Source: Aquidulcibacter paucihalophilus (GTDB taxonomy: Bacteria; Pseudomonadota; Alphaproteobacteria; Caulobacterales; Aquidulcibacteraceae). Taken from it: 64,000 bases of DNA. Positions 17,345-27,692 of this stretch are shown piece by piece. The stretch lies in contig NZ_NCSQ01000072.1 of assembly GCF_002105465.1 (NCBI RefSeq), positions 48,986 through 112,985 on the forward strand, in the 5' to 3' direction. A model generated the notes under the pieces. That model made no database searches. It worked only from the letters and a program-made list of their open reading frames with translations, and had not been told where the DNA came from. Within the stretch, counting starts at the first letter, position 1; each line of letters opens with the position of its first letter. Made by a program: the position numbers and the translations under genes.

Positions 17345-19135
17345 GTGCACCAGTCCTATTTAGAGCTAATCAAGCGGCTGCGCGACGACCTCCCAAGCCG
17401 CACCTTGGCGGCCATCGGGTTCACGGGTCTGTTGCTGTGGGGCATTGATGGCTTGGCCGCCATTCTCTGGTTTGCAGCCTTTGCCCTCAATGAAGGGCTT
17501 GAGCTTCTCATTGGCCTGAAATCGAACAAGGACCCTGTAAAGGGCGCGCTTAACCGCAGGCTCTTTTGCGCCAATATGGTATTTGGCTCCAGCGTTTGGG
17601 TCGCAGGCGCGCTTGCCCTCGTCAAGACGGGCGAGATTGGCCCCCTGATCATTGCTCTGGCAATTCTGGTCGGGGCTTTGACCCATGTCATTTCCACCAG
17701 CCTGACCTATGTCAGCGCCTTTTTGGCCGCAGCCCTTCCCCTCGTGATGGGGATTATCGCTGTGCCGGCCGTGATGATTGTCAGCCACGCCTATCCCGAC
17801 GCTGCGGTATTCCAAGCCAGCATCGCGATGGTGTTCCTGCTGACCTATAATCTGAGTGCGGCGCTTCAAAGTTGGCAGCGCGAAACCAAGCTTGCCAAGA
17901 CACTGGCACAAGTAAGCCTCGCCAGTGACGCGAAGTCGCAATTCTTGGCGACCATGAGCCACGAAATCCGCACGCCGTTGAATGGCATCGTCGGACTGGC
18001 AGAGGTCCTGAACAATACGAAGTTGACCGCTTCCCAACATGAGATGGTCAATCTGGTCCGCACGTCTGGGGAAACCTTAGAGCGCCTAGTGTCTGATGTG
18101 CTGGATAGCGCGAAGATCGAAGCCGACAAGCTGGAACTCTCCATCGCGCCATTTGACTTGCGCGAAACCATCGAGACCGCTGCCCATACGTTCCGGACAC
18201 GCGCGGAAGAAAAAGGCGTGGTGTTCAGTCTCATCATCCCGCCAGAGGCCGAAGGCCGCTATCTGGGCGACGCAGTTCGTATTCGGCAGATCATTTCGAA
18301 CCTCACGTCCAACGCCATCAAATTCACTGATAAGGGCCGGGTCGACGTCGAGGTTGATGCGCTGGAGATTGACGGCGATAGCGTTGAGCTTCGCATCCAG
18401 GTGTCCGATACCGGCATCGGCTTTGATCCCAAGGCCAGCCAGCATTTGTTTAGCCGCTTTGAGCAAGCCGATAACAGCATCAGCCGCCGCTTTGGAGGCA
18501 CGGGCCTCGGCCTCTCCATTTGCAAAAGCTTGTGCGAATTGATGGATGGCAGCATTTCAGCGACCTCGCAATTGGGCGCGGGCAGTCGGTTTGAAGTGCG
18601 CATTCAAGTCAAAAATGCCGAGGCACTTAAGGCCAATCCGCGTCTGCCAGCCCCTGTGACTTTGGATGACGCCTTATCCTTAAATGACAGTTCTGTTGGG
18701 CCGACTGGCTTGCGGGTACTGGTAGCTGAAGACAATCCGATCAACCAAAAAGTCATCACCTTTATGCTGGAGCCTATGGGCATGACGCCGGTGATGGCCG
18801 CCAATGGGCGCGAGGCCTTGGCCTTCTTCAAGATCGACAGCTTTGACCTGATCCTGATGGATATGATGATGCCCGAAATGGATGGCCTCGCCGCCACCCA
18901 AGCGATCCGGGCATGGGAAAAGCAAAACAATCTTCCCCGCACCCCCATCGCCATGTTGAGCGCCAACGCCATGAGTGAGCATGTGACGGCTGCCCTTGCC
19001 GCTGGCTGCGATGTCCACATCGCCAAACCCGTCACGCCTGCCTCCCTTGTCACCGGCATGACCGAGGCCTTGTTCATGGAACATGACGAAAATGGCGAAC
19101 CTGATGCAGATATTCAAAGCCGCTTGATCGGCTAA
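17345..19135 (+). CDS. Membrane hybrid histidine kinase with receiver domain
   Basis: 596 residues from a GTG preceded by GGGGAG. The N-terminal third (about 20-175) is hydrophobic, with five or six spans and no periplasmic sensor domain, so the signal is probably sensed in or at the membrane. HisKA follows with the phospho-acceptor H206 in FLATMSHEIRTPLNGIVGLA, then HATPase_c with N323 (NLTSNAIKF), DTGIGF (355-360) and FGGTGLGLSI (383-392). The C-terminal receiver domain has the acidic pair in VAEDNP (460-465), phospho-acceptor D506 in LILMDMMMPEMDG, and a KPV lysine. No response regulator or Hpt gene is adjacent, so its output partner lies elsewhere. Confidence 0.94.
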   Translation: MHQSYLELIKRLRDDLPSRTLAAIGFTGLLLWGIDGLAAILWFAAFALNEGLELLIGLKSNKDPVKGALNRRLFCANMVFGSSVWVAGALALVKTGEIGPLIIALAILVGALTHVISTSLTYVSAFLAAALPLVMGIIAVPAVMIVSHAYPDAAVFQASIAMVFLLTYNLSAALQSWQRETKLAKTLAQVSLASDAKSQFLATMSHEIRTPLNGIVGLAEVLNNTKLTASQHEMVNLVRTSGETLERLVSDVLDSAKIEADKLELSIAPFDLRETIETAAHTFRTRAEEKGVVFSLIIPPEAEGRYLGDAVRIRQIISNLTSNAIKFTDKGRVDVEVDALEIDGDSVELRIQVSDTGIGFDPKASQHLFSRFEQADNSISRRFGGTGLGLSICKSLCELMDGSISATSQLGAGSRFEVRIQVKNAEALKANPRLPAPVTLDDALSLNDSSVGPTGLRVLVAEDNPINQKVITFMLEPMGMTPVMAANGREALAFFKIDSFDLILMDMMMPEMDGLAATQAIRAWEKQNNLPRTPIAMLSANAMSEHVTAALAAGCDVHIAKPVTPASLVTGMTEALFMEHDENGEPDADIQSRLIG

Positions 19136-19142
19136 ACACGCT

Positions 19143-21563
19143 CTAATAGGTCAGAGGCGGGTCGTGATAGACCGATAGGCTTTTCAGATTGGGTTGCAGG
19201 CGGGGTTCGCAGAAGCCGAGGTCGGCGAAAATTTCGTCGCGGAGGCTCTCGAAAGCTTTTTGTTGCTGACGCTGTGCCTCAAACAAGGAACGATCGCCAT
19301 CAACTAACTTATCCAACCCACTGATGGTTTCGCCAATTACTCGATTTTGGTGATCATAGGCGGTTAGTTTGAGGCGACCCTGATCCTCAATGATCTCAAC
19401 CCGCTGACCTGCCTTGATGGGCCAGCGTACCCAATCCTGCCCAGTTGCATCGGTTGAGAAGAGCAAAACCGCATCAGCACCTTGAAGTTCAAATGCCCAA
19501 GTATGAGCATTGCTACGATGCCAATGACCTTTAAGAACGCCCTTTTTCAAAGGCGTGTTCATGGAGACATTTAAGACACTTTTGGGCAATTGCGGCTCGA
19601 TCAAAACTTCCGTCCCGCCCCCTCGAATTCGGACACCCAGAATCTCTTCATGCCAAACGCGTAATTGCTCTGCGTTTGACCAAGCTTGCAGGAAAGTGCC
19701 CGTTCGGCGCGCCCACGTGGCACCGGGCACGGGTAGAGCGTCGGCGCATTCGGCCAGGCTGCCCACAGCGCCTTCGCGTAAGGCTTGGCGGTTCATGTTT
19801 TCAAACAGCTGCCACGGCTCTTTTTGGACGCCATAGCGCAGCAAGGTGGTCATGGCGACGCCATTCAGCCACGGCCAGACCGTGCCGTTATGATAGGCGG
19901 CGTCCTTATGATAATAATGCCAATGCTCGTGATAAGGATGAAACTCAGGATCCTCCTGGCTCAAGGTCGCCACACCCCATGGATAAACGAGGCCCTTCCA
20001 GAGGTCGCGCGACCAGAGCAATTTCTGCTTCATATGGGAAACCAGATCAATCTCGTCCCGATAGGACACTTTAGAAATTGTCTCTAGCGCAACGAAAGCA
20101 TTCGGCCTAAGCGCCAGATCGGGGCCGCCGTCTGGCTTTAGATGGTCGACAAGTTTTCCGGTCGCCTTGTCGACAAACTTTTCTGCAAGGCCTTTGCTGA
20201 TAGACCCCATGGCATCCAATGCTCGGGTCATCAAAACCGGATCTGTTGTTGCAAGACCGGTGGAATTTATTGCCACTTCAATCGCTTCAAGCCACAAGAC
20301 TTGGATATCGATCGCCCGATTGCCACGCGGTGAAAAAGCCCGCACACCTTTTTCCTTGGCGTCCATCCAAGTGTCGGCATCGCCATGGGTGATAAGGCCG
20401 CTTTCGTCTAAGTCATGGTCCAACATGCCTTCAATGGCCCGCATGACAGTTGGCAAAAGTTCTTTAGCCAAGGCGTCATTTCCCGACCGGAAAACTAGAT
20501 CAGCCAAGGTAATGATAAACCTCGGCGTGCCGTCGGCGGTATTATATTGCACGCCATCGGGTCGAGCGCGATTGGGAATGCGGCCATAGGTTTTGGACTT
20601 GGGGTCCCTATCTTGTAAGGCGGCAAAACTGCGGAACACATCGGCAGCGACATCATATTGGCCGGTGACAAACAAAGTGCCGGTGATGGAGATAAAAGTG
20701 TCTCGGCCCCAATAATCATTGAACCACGGCAGGCCCGCATATATGCCCGTTCCCATCTGCTTCATCACCAATTGGTCTGCCGTCAGGCGCATCCACAAAA
20801 GCGCTTTGGTGCGATCTGGGTCGCCTGCATCTAGGGCTCTAGAGCCTGAGACCAAAGCCTCCATCCGCGCCATGCGGGCAGTCGTCAGGCTTTGATAGGT
20901 CCGGCGCAGTTGGCTTAGAGAACGACGCACCTCGGCCTTAGATGGGCCAAGCAGGATGAAAAAGCCCGCCGAAGGCGTTTGAATGGCCAAAATCTCATTC
21001 ACGGCAAAAGCGTGACTAGATGGCTCAACAGGTGCGACGAGCATCCAAGACGTAGGTGCCTCTTTGGGCTGAAACCAAACCCCGTCCTTATCGCCGCTAC
21101 CAGAGCCTTGGATATCGCCCTCAAAGTCAAACACCAAGGTGCCGGGCAGATCCGTCTCTACGTCTAAATGGAGCGCTGTCAGACCGTCAAACAGCCGAAG
21201 CGTTTCTTTGACCCGCCCATAATCACGCGTGATCGCATGCGGGCTGACCACCACATTCGCCTCGGCGCGCTGGAGGGGCCTGCCATTATGAATGAGGCGA
21301 TAGTCCTGAAAAATCCGCTTGGTGGCAACATTCCAGCCATAGAACCAATCATCGGTCTTTTCCTGATGGGTACGCCCATAAAAATAGGCCGAGGCCTTGT
21401 CGGTAAAGCTATATTGCCGGTTCTCCGCCGCGCGCACCGGCATGGCGAGACTTTCGAGGACGGGGAAGGATTGGGCGGCCTCAGAGGTCGCTTGCGCGCC
21501 TTTCGGTAGAACGCTCAGCGCGCCAGTAGTTGCAGCGGCGACCAGCAAAGAACGTCTGCGCAT
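19143..21563 (-). CDS. Tat-type exported amylo-alpha-1,6-glucosidase / debranching enzyme
   Basis: 806 residues from the ATG at 21563, chosen over 21581 because GGGGGATT precedes it and it gives a clean twin-arginine signal (MRRRSLLVAAATTGALSVLP, cleavage likely after AQA at 25). The C-terminal half is an (alpha/alpha)6-barrel of the glycogen-debranching (GDE_C/GH133-like) type: GLPWFNDYWGRDTFIS (277-292), YNTADGTPRFI, THGDADTWMDAKEKG, RGNRAIDIQVLWLEA, and HNGTVWPWLNG. Acidic residues in the WGRD and GDADTWMDA blocks are the likely catalytic set. Most debranching enzymes are cytosolic; export suggests a role on periplasmic or imported glucans. It ends eight bases from the convergent kinase gene. 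Confidence 0.88.
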   Translation of the reverse strand: MRRRSLLVAAATTGALSVLPKGAQATSEAAQSFPVLESLAMPVRAAENRQYSFTDKASAYFYGRTHQEKTDDWFYGWNVATKRIFQDYRLIHNGRPLQRAEANVVVSPHAITRDYGRVKETLRLFDGLTALHLDVETDLPGTLVFDFEGDIQGSGSGDKDGVWFQPKEAPTSWMLVAPVEPSSHAFAVNEILAIQTPSAGFFILLGPSKAEVRRSLSQLRRTYQSLTTARMARMEALVSGSRALDAGDPDRTKALLWMRLTADQLVMKQMGTGIYAGLPWFNDYWGRDTFISITGTLFVTGQYDVAADVFRSFAALQDRDPKSKTYGRIPNRARPDGVQYNTADGTPRFIITLADLVFRSGNDALAKELLPTVMRAIEGMLDHDLDESGLITHGDADTWMDAKEKGVRAFSPRGNRAIDIQVLWLEAIEVAINSTGLATTDPVLMTRALDAMGSISKGLAEKFVDKATGKLVDHLKPDGGPDLALRPNAFVALETISKVSYRDEIDLVSHMKQKLLWSRDLWKGLVYPWGVATLSQEDPEFHPYHEHWHYYHKDAAYHNGTVWPWLNGVAMTTLLRYGVQKEPWQLFENMNRQALREGAVGSLAECADALPVPGATWARRTGTFLQAWSNAEQLRVWHEEILGVRIRGGGTEVLIEPQLPKSVLNVSMNTPLKKGVLKGHWHRSNAHTWAFELQGADAVLLFSTDATGQDWVRWPIKAGQRVEIIEDQGRLKLTAYDHQNRVIGETISGLDKLVDGDRSLFEAQRQQQKAFESLRDEIFADLGFCEPRLQPNLKSLSVYHDPPLTY

Positions 21564-21616
21564 GAAGAATCCCCCATCCAAAATGGATAGCGCAGCCTAA
21601 TCAAGGTGTAAAACAC

Positions 21617-21645
21617 TTGCTAGACTCTCCCATAGGCGTTAACAG
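21617..21645 (+). promoter_or_regulatory. Candidate carB promoter
   Basis: TTGCTA (21617-21622) and TAACAG (21640-21645) are 17 bases apart. Initiation about seven bases later would start the transcript around 21652, only some ten bases ahead of the strong hairpin at 21658. The match to a -35/-10 consensus is moderate. Confidence 0.4.
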
Positions 21646-21657
21646 CTACCGCCTTCC

Positions 21658-21697
21658 AAGGCCCTCCCAGCGTGCTATCCGCTCGGGAGGGCTTTTT
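21658..21697 (+). terminator. Terminator-like hairpin in the carB leader (possible attenuator)
   Basis: Stem AAGGCCCTCCC / GGGAGGGCTTT (11 pairs with one G-U), continued inward by AGCG/CGCT, with a 7-base loop and a T5 run that closes the outer stem. It points along the plus strand 47 bases before the carB ATG. No plus-strand gene ends within 2.5 kb upstream, so it is unlikely to end another operon; it more likely reduces or regulates read-through into carB. Regulation by a pyrimidine or arginine signal is an inference. Confidence 0.6.
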
Positions 21698-21743
21698 GCG
21701 ACTGGCACCCTGAAACAAATTAGAGCCTCGAACGGACGCCCCC

Positions 21744-24700
21744 ATGCCTAAACGCACAGACCTGAAATCCATTCTGATCATCGGGGCGGGCCCCATCGTG
21801 ATTGGTCAGGCGTGTGAATTTGACTATTCGGGTGTGCAGGCTTGTAAGGCGCTGAAGGAAGAAGGCTACCGGGTCATTCTGGTCAATTCCAATCCCGCCA
21901 CCATCATGACCGACCCCGATTTGGCCGACGCCACCTATGTGGAGCCGATCACGCCAGAAGTGGTGGAGTTGATCATCGCTAAGGAACGCCCAGACGCGGT
22001 CCTGCCGACCATGGGCGGGCAAACGGCGCTGAATTGCGCTTTGACGCTCGAAAAGACCGGGGTTTTGGCGAAGTACAATGTTGAGATGATTGGCGCGAAA
22101 GCTGACGTCATCGAAAAGGCGGAAGACCGCCTGAAATTCCGCGACGCCATGGACAAGATCGGGCTGGAAAGCCCCAAGTCCAAAATCGCCCATACGGTTG
22201 AAGAAGCCATGGTGGCCCTGCCCTTCGTGGGCCTGCCTGCCATCATCCGCCCCAGCTTTACCCTTGGCGGCACCGGCGGTGGCATCGCCTATAATGTCGA
22301 CGAGTTTAAGCGCATCTGCGCCAGCGGCATTGCCGCCAGCCCCGTGGGCGAAGTGCTGGTGGAAGAAAGCGTATTGGGCTGGAAAGAATATGAGATGGAA
22401 GTGGTTCGCGACAAAGCGGACAATTGCATCATCATTTGCTCCATCGAAAATATCGACCCGATGGGCGTCCATACAGGCGATTCCATCACGGTCGCCCCAG
22501 CGCTCACCCTGACCGACAAAGAATATCAGCGCATGCGTGACGCTTCGATCGCCGTCTTGCGCGAAATCGGGGTGGAGACTGGTGGCTCCAATGTGCAATT
22601 TGCCGTCAATCCCGCCGATGGCCGGATGACGGTGATTGAAATGAACCCGCGTGTGTCGCGTTCCTCCGCCTTAGCGTCCAAGGCTACTGGCTTCCCCATC
22701 GCGAAAGTCGCGGCCAAGCTCGCGATTGGCTATACGCTTGATGAAATCGCCAATGACATTACGGGCGGCGCAACCCCTGCCTCGTTTGAACCCTCGATTG
22801 ACTATGTCGTCACAAAAATTCCCCGCTTTGCCTTTGAGAAATACAAGGGTGCCGACACGACTTTGACCACCTCCATGAAGTCGGTGGGCGAAGCCATGGC
22901 GATTGGCCGGACGTTCCAAGAAAGCTTCCAAAAGGCTTTGCGCTCGCTGGAAACAGGCCTCGACGGCTTTGATCCTTTCCTCGAAATCGGCAATGACAAA
23001 GAAGCGCTGCATCAGGCTTTGACCATCCCAACCCCCACCCGCATTTTGGTGGTCGGCCAAGCCTTGCGCATGGGTATGAGCGTGGAAGAAGTTCATGCAG
23101 CCAGCAAGATCGACCCTTGGTTCTTGGATCAGTTCGCCGAATTGATCGCGACCGAGAAAAAGCTGGAGACCCAAGGTCTGCCACAAGCCCCCGCCGACTG
23201 GCGCTTTGTGAAGGCGCAAGGCTTCTCCGATAAGCGCTTGGCCAAGATCGCCGGCAAGAGTGAGATCGACGTGCGGGCTGCCCGTCGCGCCGCTGGTGTC
23301 CGCCCAGCTTATAAGCGCATCGACACCTGTGCAGCCGAATTCGCCTCGCCCACGCCCTATATGTATTCCACCTATGAGACCGAATGCGAGGCAGCACCCA
23401 GTGCGGCCAAGAAAATCATCATCCTGGGTGGTGGTCCAAACCGCATCGGCCAAGGCATTGAGTTCGACTATTGCTGCTGCCATGCCGCCTTTGCCTGCGA
23501 AGAGCTGGGCATTGAAAGCATCATGGTCAATTGCAATCCAGAGACGGTCTCGACTGATTATGACACTTCAGACCGGCTCTATTTTGAGCCCCTGACTGCC
23601 GAAGACGTGCTGGAAATCATCGAGACCGAAAAGCAAAGCGGCACACTTTTGGGTGTCATCGTGCAGTTTGGCGGTCAAACCCCTCTGAAACTCGCCCACC
23701 CGCTCGAGCAAGCTGGCGTGCCCATCCTCGGCACCAGCGTGGACGCGATTGATATCGCCGAAGACCGCGAGCGCTTTAAAGCGCTTCTAAACGAGCTCAA
23801 CATGCTCCAACCCCGCAATGCGATTGCCCGCACCGAAGCAGAAGCGATTCTGGGTGCACAGGCGGTTGGCTATCCTGTCGTGCTGCGTCCTTCCTATGTG
23901 CTGGGCGGCCGGGGCATGGAAATTGTCTATGATCAAACAAGCCTTGAACGCTATGTGCGCGAGGCGGTGATCGTCTCGGGCGACAACCCCGTCTTGATCG
24001 ACCAATATCTCCGCGATGCCATCGAAGTCGATGTCGACGCTTTGTCGGACGGCAAAGACGTATTCGTTGCGGGCATTATGGAACATATCGAGGAAGCCGG
24101 TATTCACTCAGGCGACAGCGCTTGCGCCCTACCGCCCTATACTTTGTCGGCCGAGATCATCGCCAAGATCGAAGCCCAGACGATTGCGATGGCCAAGGGC
24201 CTGAATGTGGTCGGCCTGATCAATATCCAATATGCCATCAAAGACGACACGATTTATGTGTTGGAGGCCAATCCACGCGCCTCGCGCACGGCACCCTTTG
24301 TGGCCAAAGCAGTCGGCATTCCAGTCGCCCGTATTGCCGCCAAGCTGCAAGCCGGCGAAAGCTTGGCGAGCTTTGGATTGAAGCAGAAGAAACTCAACCA
24401 TGTCGCTGTCAAAGAAGCGGTTTTCCCGTTTGCCCGCTTTGCCGGCGTTGACCCGATTCTGGGACCTGAGATGCGCTCTACCGGCGAATGTATGGGCATT
24501 GATACCGACTTTGGCCATGCGTTCTTAAAGTCGCAATTGGGGGCTGGCATGCGCTTGCCTGCAGGCGGCACCGCCTTCTTGTCGGTGAAAGATAGCCATA
24601 AGCCAGCCCTTGCTGAACTCGGTCGCAATTTTGTGCGCTTAGGTTTCAAACTCGTGGCGACAGAGGGCTGCGCGAAAGTTCTGCGTGACGCGGGCGTGCC

Positions 24701-24956
24701 GGTTGAACGCGTCAATAAGGTGATGGAAGGCCGTCCCCACATCGTGGACGCCATGATCAATGGCGACATCCAATTGGTTGTCAACACAACCGAGGGAGCG
24801 CAATCGCTCGCCGATAGTTACTCCATCCGACGTACAGCTCTGGTGTCCAATATCTCTTACTACACCACCATTGCTGGTGCTCGCGCCGCTGCTACAGCCA
24901 TTGAAGCGGCCGAGGGAGAAACCCTACAAGTTAAGCCACTGCAAGCATACGCTTGA
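21744..24956 (+). CDS. carB: Carbamoyl-phosphate synthase large subunit
   Basis: 1070 residues, full length. Both halves of the duplicated ATP-grasp enzyme are intact: [21 protein letters not shown] at the start with [14 protein letters not shown] in the first half, and [20 protein letters not shown] with [15 protein letters not shown] in the second; the C-terminal MGS-like allosteric domain ([18 protein letters not shown] onwards) ends the chain. It makes carbamoyl phosphate for pyrimidine and arginine synthesis together with CarA, which is not in this window. A hairpin with T-run lies in the leader. greA follows 53 bases later and may share the transcript, an order I recall from other alphaproteobacteria. 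Confidence 0.98.
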   Translation: MPKRTDLKSILIIGAGPIVIGQACEFDYSGVQACKALKEEGYRVILVNSNPATIMTDPDLADATYVEPITPEVVELIIAKERPDAVLPTMGGQTALNCALTLEKTGVLAKYNVEMIGAKADVIEKAEDRLKFRDAMDKIGLESPKSKIAHTVEEAMVALPFVGLPAIIRPSFTLGGTGGGIAYNVDEFKRICASGIAASPVGEVLVEESVLGWKEYEMEVVRDKADNCIIICSIENIDPMGVHTGDSITVAPALTLTDKEYQRMRDASIAVLREIGVETGGSNVQFAVNPADGRMTVIEMNPRVSRSSALASKATGFPIAKVAAKLAIGYTLDEIANDITGGATPASFEPSIDYVVTKIPRFAFEKYKGADTTLTTSMKSVGEAMAIGRTFQESFQKALRSLETGLDGFDPFLEIGNDKEALHQALTIPTPTRILVVGQALRMGMSVEEVHAASKIDPWFLDQFAELIATEKKLETQGLPQAPADWRFVKAQGFSDKRLAKIAGKSEIDVRAARRAAGVRPAYKRIDTCAAEFASPTPYMYSTYETECEAAPSAAKKIIILGGGPNRIGQGIEFDYCCCHAAFACEELGIESIMVNCNPETVSTDYDTSDRLYFEPLTAEDVLEIIETEKQSGTLLGVIVQFGGQTPLKLAHPLEQAGVPILGTSVDAIDIAEDRERFKALLNELNMLQPRNAIARTEAEAILGAQAVGYPVVLRPSYVLGGRGMEIVYDQTSLERYVREAVIVSGDNPVLIDQYLRDAIEVDVDALSDGKDVFVAGIMEHIEEAGIHSGDSACALPPYTLSAEIIAKIEAQTIAMAKGLNVVGLINIQYAIKDDTIYVLEANPRASRTAPFVAKAVGIPVARIAAKLQAGESLASFGLKQKKLNHVAVKEAVFPFARFAGVDPILGPEMRSTGECMGIDTDFGHAFLKSQLGAGMRLPAGGTAFLSVKDSHKPALAELGRNFVRLGFKLVATEGCAKVLRDAGVPVERVNKVMEGRPHIVDAMINGDIQLVVNTTEGAQSLADSYSIRRTALVSNISYYTTIAGARAAATAIEAAEGETLQVKPLQAYA

Positions 24957-25009
24957 CGAAAGACGATCCAAACACCACTCTATAAGCCCCTTTTTGTGGA
25001 ATCCCCCTA

Positions 25010-25483
25010 ATGGAAAAGATCCCTATGACTGCAGAGGGCCATGCGGCGCTCGATGCAGAACTCAAACGTTTGAAGACTGACGAGCGCCCATCGGTGATTG
25101 GCGCCATTTCAGAAGCGCGCTCGCATGGCGACCTGTCTGAAAATGCGGAATATCACGCAGCCAAAGAGCGGCAATCCTATATTGAGGGTCGCATCGCTGA
25201 GCTGGAAGACAAATTAGCACGCGCCCAAGTGATCGACGTGTCGAAATTGTCAGGCTCGAACGTCAAGTTTGGGGCCACGGTGACCGTCATTGACGAAGAC
25301 ACCGACCATAAGGCTGTCTATAAAATCGTGGGTGAAGATGAAGCCGATGTGAAACTCGGCAAAATCTCCATCACCTCCCCCATCGCCCGTGCCATGATTG
25401 GCAAGGAAGAAGGCGATGTTGTGGAAGTGGCAGCGCCCGGCGGCTCCAAGAGCTATGAGATCGTGGCAGTCACCTGGGCCTAA
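25010..25483 (+). CDS. greA: Transcription elongation factor GreA
   Basis: 157 residues, standard length. The N-terminal coiled coil carries the acidic tip residues in [19 protein letters not shown] (the D-x-x-E-N-A-E-Y segment that enters the RNA polymerase secondary channel), and the C-terminal domain shows [18 protein letters not shown]. It rescues backtracked RNA polymerase by stimulating transcript cleavage. An alternative ATG at 25025 (MTAEGHAAL) would shorten it by five residues; both forms would contain the complete coiled coil. It is followed by a strong hairpin terminator. Confidence 0.97.
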   Translation: MEKIPMTAEGHAALDAELKRLKTDERPSVIGAISEARSHGDLSENAEYHAAKERQSYIEGRIAELEDKLARAQVIDVSKLSGSNVKFGATVTVIDEDTDHKAVYKIVGEDEADVKLGKISITSPIARAMIGKEEGDVVEVAAPGGSKSYEIVAVTWA

Positions 25484-25515
25484 GCCCTTTCGGCTCCACG
25501 CTTACAAAAAAGGAA

Positions 25516-25545
25516 CGGGCCCCTGCATAGGGGCCCGCTTTATTT
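25516..25545 (+). terminator. Bidirectional terminator between greA and scoB
   Basis: Perfect 8-bp stem CGGGCCCC / GGGGCCCG with loop TGCATA, followed on the plus strand by CTTTATTTGTT. It sits between two convergent stops, 33 bases after greA, and the minus strand also shows a T-rich run past the stem (CGTTCCTTTTTTG), so it can end both transcripts. Confidence 0.85.
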
Positions 25546-25546
25546 G

Positions 25547-26188
25547 TTAGAGGCGCACTTCGAACGTCGCTTCGGTTTTGGCCTTGACCTCATCCAAGGT
25601 CACGCCAGTGGCCAGTTCGATCAGCGACATGCCCCCTGCTTTGCGGTCGATGGAAAAGACAGCCAGATCGGTGATCACCAGATCAACGACCTTCAAACCC
25701 GTCAGCGGCAGATGACAGCTGTGCAAAAGCTTTGGTGCGCCGTCTTTAGAGGTATGTTCCATCACGACGACACAGCGGCGCACACCTGCGACCAAATCCA
25801 TCGCCCCGCCCATGCCTTTGACCATTTTGCCGGGCACCATCCAATTGGCCAAGTCACCGGTCTCTGACACTTCCATCGCACCCAGAATAGACAAATCGAT
25901 ATGGCCGCCGCGGATCATGGCAAAGCTGTCGGACGATGAGAAAAATGACGTCTGCGGCAATTCGGTAATCGTCTGCTTGCCAGCATTGATCAGGTCGGCA
26001 TCTTCCTCGCCCTCAAACGGGAATGGCCCCATGCCCAACATGCCATTCTCGCTCTGCAGCGTAACCGTCATGCCTTCGGGGATATGATTGGCAACCAAAG
26101 TCGGGATGCCAATGCCAAGATTGACATAAAAGCCATCACGCAATTCTTTGGCGGCGCGGGCGGCGAGATCATCGCGGGTCCAGGGCAT
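25547..26188 (-). CDS. scoB: 3-oxoacid CoA-transferase, subunit B
   Basis: 213 residues, the length of the beta subunits of succinyl-CoA:3-ketoacid CoA-transferases. The catalytic glutamate E47 sits in the signature [25 protein letters not shown] and [13 protein letters not shown] follow in the expected order. With ScoA it moves CoA from succinyl-CoA to acetoacetate or a related 3-oxoacid. Its ATG overlaps the stop of an unrelated exported-protein gene by one base (TAATG), so translation is probably coupled. Subunit A lies on the far side of that gene, which is unusual because scoA and scoB are normally adjacent. Confidence 0.94.
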   Translation of the reverse strand: MPWTRDDLAARAAKELRDGFYVNLGIGIPTLVANHIPEGMTVTLQSENGMLGMGPFPFEGEEDADLINAGKQTITELPQTSFFSSSDSFAMIRGGHIDLSILGAMEVSETGDLANWMVPGKMVKGMGGAMDLVAGVRRCVVVMEHTSKDGAPKLLHSCHLPLTGLKVVDLVITDLAVFSIDRKAGGMSLIELATGVTLDEVKAKTEATFEVRL

Positions 26189-26868
26189 TATTTTTGGTCT
26201 CCAGCTTTTGACTTTTCAGTCTCTTTGGGTGGGTCCGGCTTAATCAAGGCTAATGGGACGGGGAATAGCTCATCAAACAACGAGATCAGCGGTGCCATAG
26301 CAGTCAAGCCGTCCATATAATTGGACTGGCAATTGCGGTAGGCCAGCAATGAACGCCCAGAATCTTTGGCTTCGATAAAATAATGGGGCGCGTGCAGGCA
26401 TAGTGCATCTTTCGAATCTTCAGGCAAGCCAACGCGCGCGCCATCCTTGCCGCGCACCTGTGGATCCAAGGTCCACAGACCACCCGCATCTATAGCAGCC
26501 ATAACTTCCAAAGCCTTGGTCCGCTCGACTCGCAATGTGTAGAGGCCTGTAAGGGTACCTTGCCGATAAGTTCCAAATCCGTCCGTGTGGCGTAATTCGG
26601 CAGAACAGGATTTGGGATCGCACCACAAAGTGAGAATACCGGGCTTCTTGTGCCATGCGTGCCAGATCAAGCGATAGGCTCGCCGATTTTCCGCAAGCGG
26701 TTCAGCTTGCATAGATCGGAGATCAAACGAATGAGGTGGCGACACTTCAGCCTCAGCGGCAGCACGTGCGTGCAAATTCAAAGGCGCTAACATCAGGCAA
26801 AAAGCCAAGCTGCGCATGGCATGCCTTAGCCTTGGGATAAAAGTTGACTGACTTGATGCCTTGGGCAT
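26188..26868 (-). CDS. Exported protein of unknown function inserted between scoA and scoB
   Basis: 226 residues from the ATG at 26868, which overlaps the scoA stop by one base (TGATG); the stop likewise overlaps the scoB start by one base. An internal ATG at 26817 ([19 protein letters not shown]) would give a better signal peptide, but the coupled overlap favours 26868. The mature part is compact with paired cysteines ([31 protein letters not shown]) and the phrases [20 protein letters not shown] and [14 protein letters not shown] recall similar conserved proteins without function. It is not related in sequence to the CoA-transferase. Whether it is functionally linked to ketone-body metabolism or merely carried there is open. 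Confidence 0.75.
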   Translation of the reverse strand: MPKASSQSTFIPRLRHAMRSLAFCLMLAPLNLHARAAAEAEVSPPHSFDLRSMQAEPLAENRRAYRLIWHAWHKKPGILTLWCDPKSCSAELRHTDGFGTYRQGTLTGLYTLRVERTKALEVMAAIDAGGLWTLDPQVRGKDGARVGLPEDSKDALCLHAPHYFIEAKDSGRSLLAYRNCQSNYMDGLTAMAPLISLFDELFPVPLALIKPDPPKETEKSKAGDQK

Positions 26869-27578
26869 CAGACAGCATTCCTCTTGGTCACGGTGCGCTG
26901 TTCGATGCGTTTTTCAAAGCTGCCTTGTACCAAGCGCTTCACATAAATGCCGGGCGTATGGATGTGGTCGGGGTCTAGGCTGCCGACAGGCACAATCTCT
27001 TCCACTTCCGCCACGCAGATTTTGCCAGCCGTGGCCATCATCGGGTTAAAGTTGCGGGCGGTTTTGCGGTAGATCAGATTGCCCGCCGTATCGGCCTTCC
27101 AAGCTTTCACCAGCGACACATCGGCTTTGAGACCGGTCTCGAGAATATAGGTCTCGCCATCGAAATCCTTATGCTCTTTGCCTTCAGCGATTTTCGTGCC
27201 GACGCCGGTCTTGGTGTAAAAGCCCGGGATCCCGGCCCCACCGGCGCGAATACGCTCTGCCAGCGTGCCTTGGGGGTTGAACTCGAGCTGCAGCTCACCT
27301 GAGAGATATTGGCGCTCAAACTCTTTATTCTCGCCGACATAGGACGAGATCATTTTGGCGATCTGCTTGGTTTCCAGCAACAGACCCAAGCCAAAGCCGT
27401 CAACCCCGGCATTGTTGGAGATCACGCTAATGCCCTTCACGCCGCTGTCGCGCAGCGCGAGGATCAGGTTTTCAGGAATGCCGCACAAGCCAAAGCCGCC
27501 GGACATTACGGTCATGCCGTCGAAGGTGAGGCCTTCGAGTGCGGCTGCCGCATTGGGATAAATGGTGGTCACTGTCAC
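26868..27578 (-). CDS. scoA: 3-oxoacid CoA-transferase, subunit A
   Basis: 236 residues, full length for the alpha subunit. CoA-binding signature [16 protein letters not shown] near 20-35, then the [11 protein letters not shown] segment and the [15 protein letters not shown] loop, ending with the conserved [10 protein letters not shown] region. It heads a three-gene translationally coupled chain scoA - unknown exported protein - scoB. A SAM methyltransferase gene lies 114 bases upstream on the same strand and may be separately transcribed. Together the CoA-transferase would let the cell use acetoacetate or degrade 3-oxoacids; the thiolase-like gene at 32 kb might draw on the same pool. Confidence 0.95.
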   Translation of the reverse strand: MTVTTIYPNAAAALEGLTFDGMTVMSGGFGLCGIPENLILALRDSGVKGISVISNNAGVDGFGLGLLLETKQIAKMISSYVGENKEFERQYLSGELQLEFNPQGTLAERIRAGGAGIPGFYTKTGVGTKIAEGKEHKDFDGETYILETGLKADVSLVKAWKADTAGNLIYRKTARNFNPMMATAGKICVAEVEEIVPVGSLDPDHIHTPGIYVKRLVQGSFEKRIEQRTVTKRNAV

Positions 27579-27692
27579 GCCCTTCGGGTTTCGTCGCCCG
27601 TGTTTAGCAAGGCTAGACGCTTTGTCGAGCGCTAAGCGACAGAAGGGGTGGCAATTCTTGTGTAGGGCCTATGGATCGGCCCAAAGCGGCCC

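Noticed and set aside
21720..22598. Minus-strand frames (292 and 270 codons) opposite carB
   Set aside because: Antisense shadows of carB with His/Gly-rich composition and no ribosome site.
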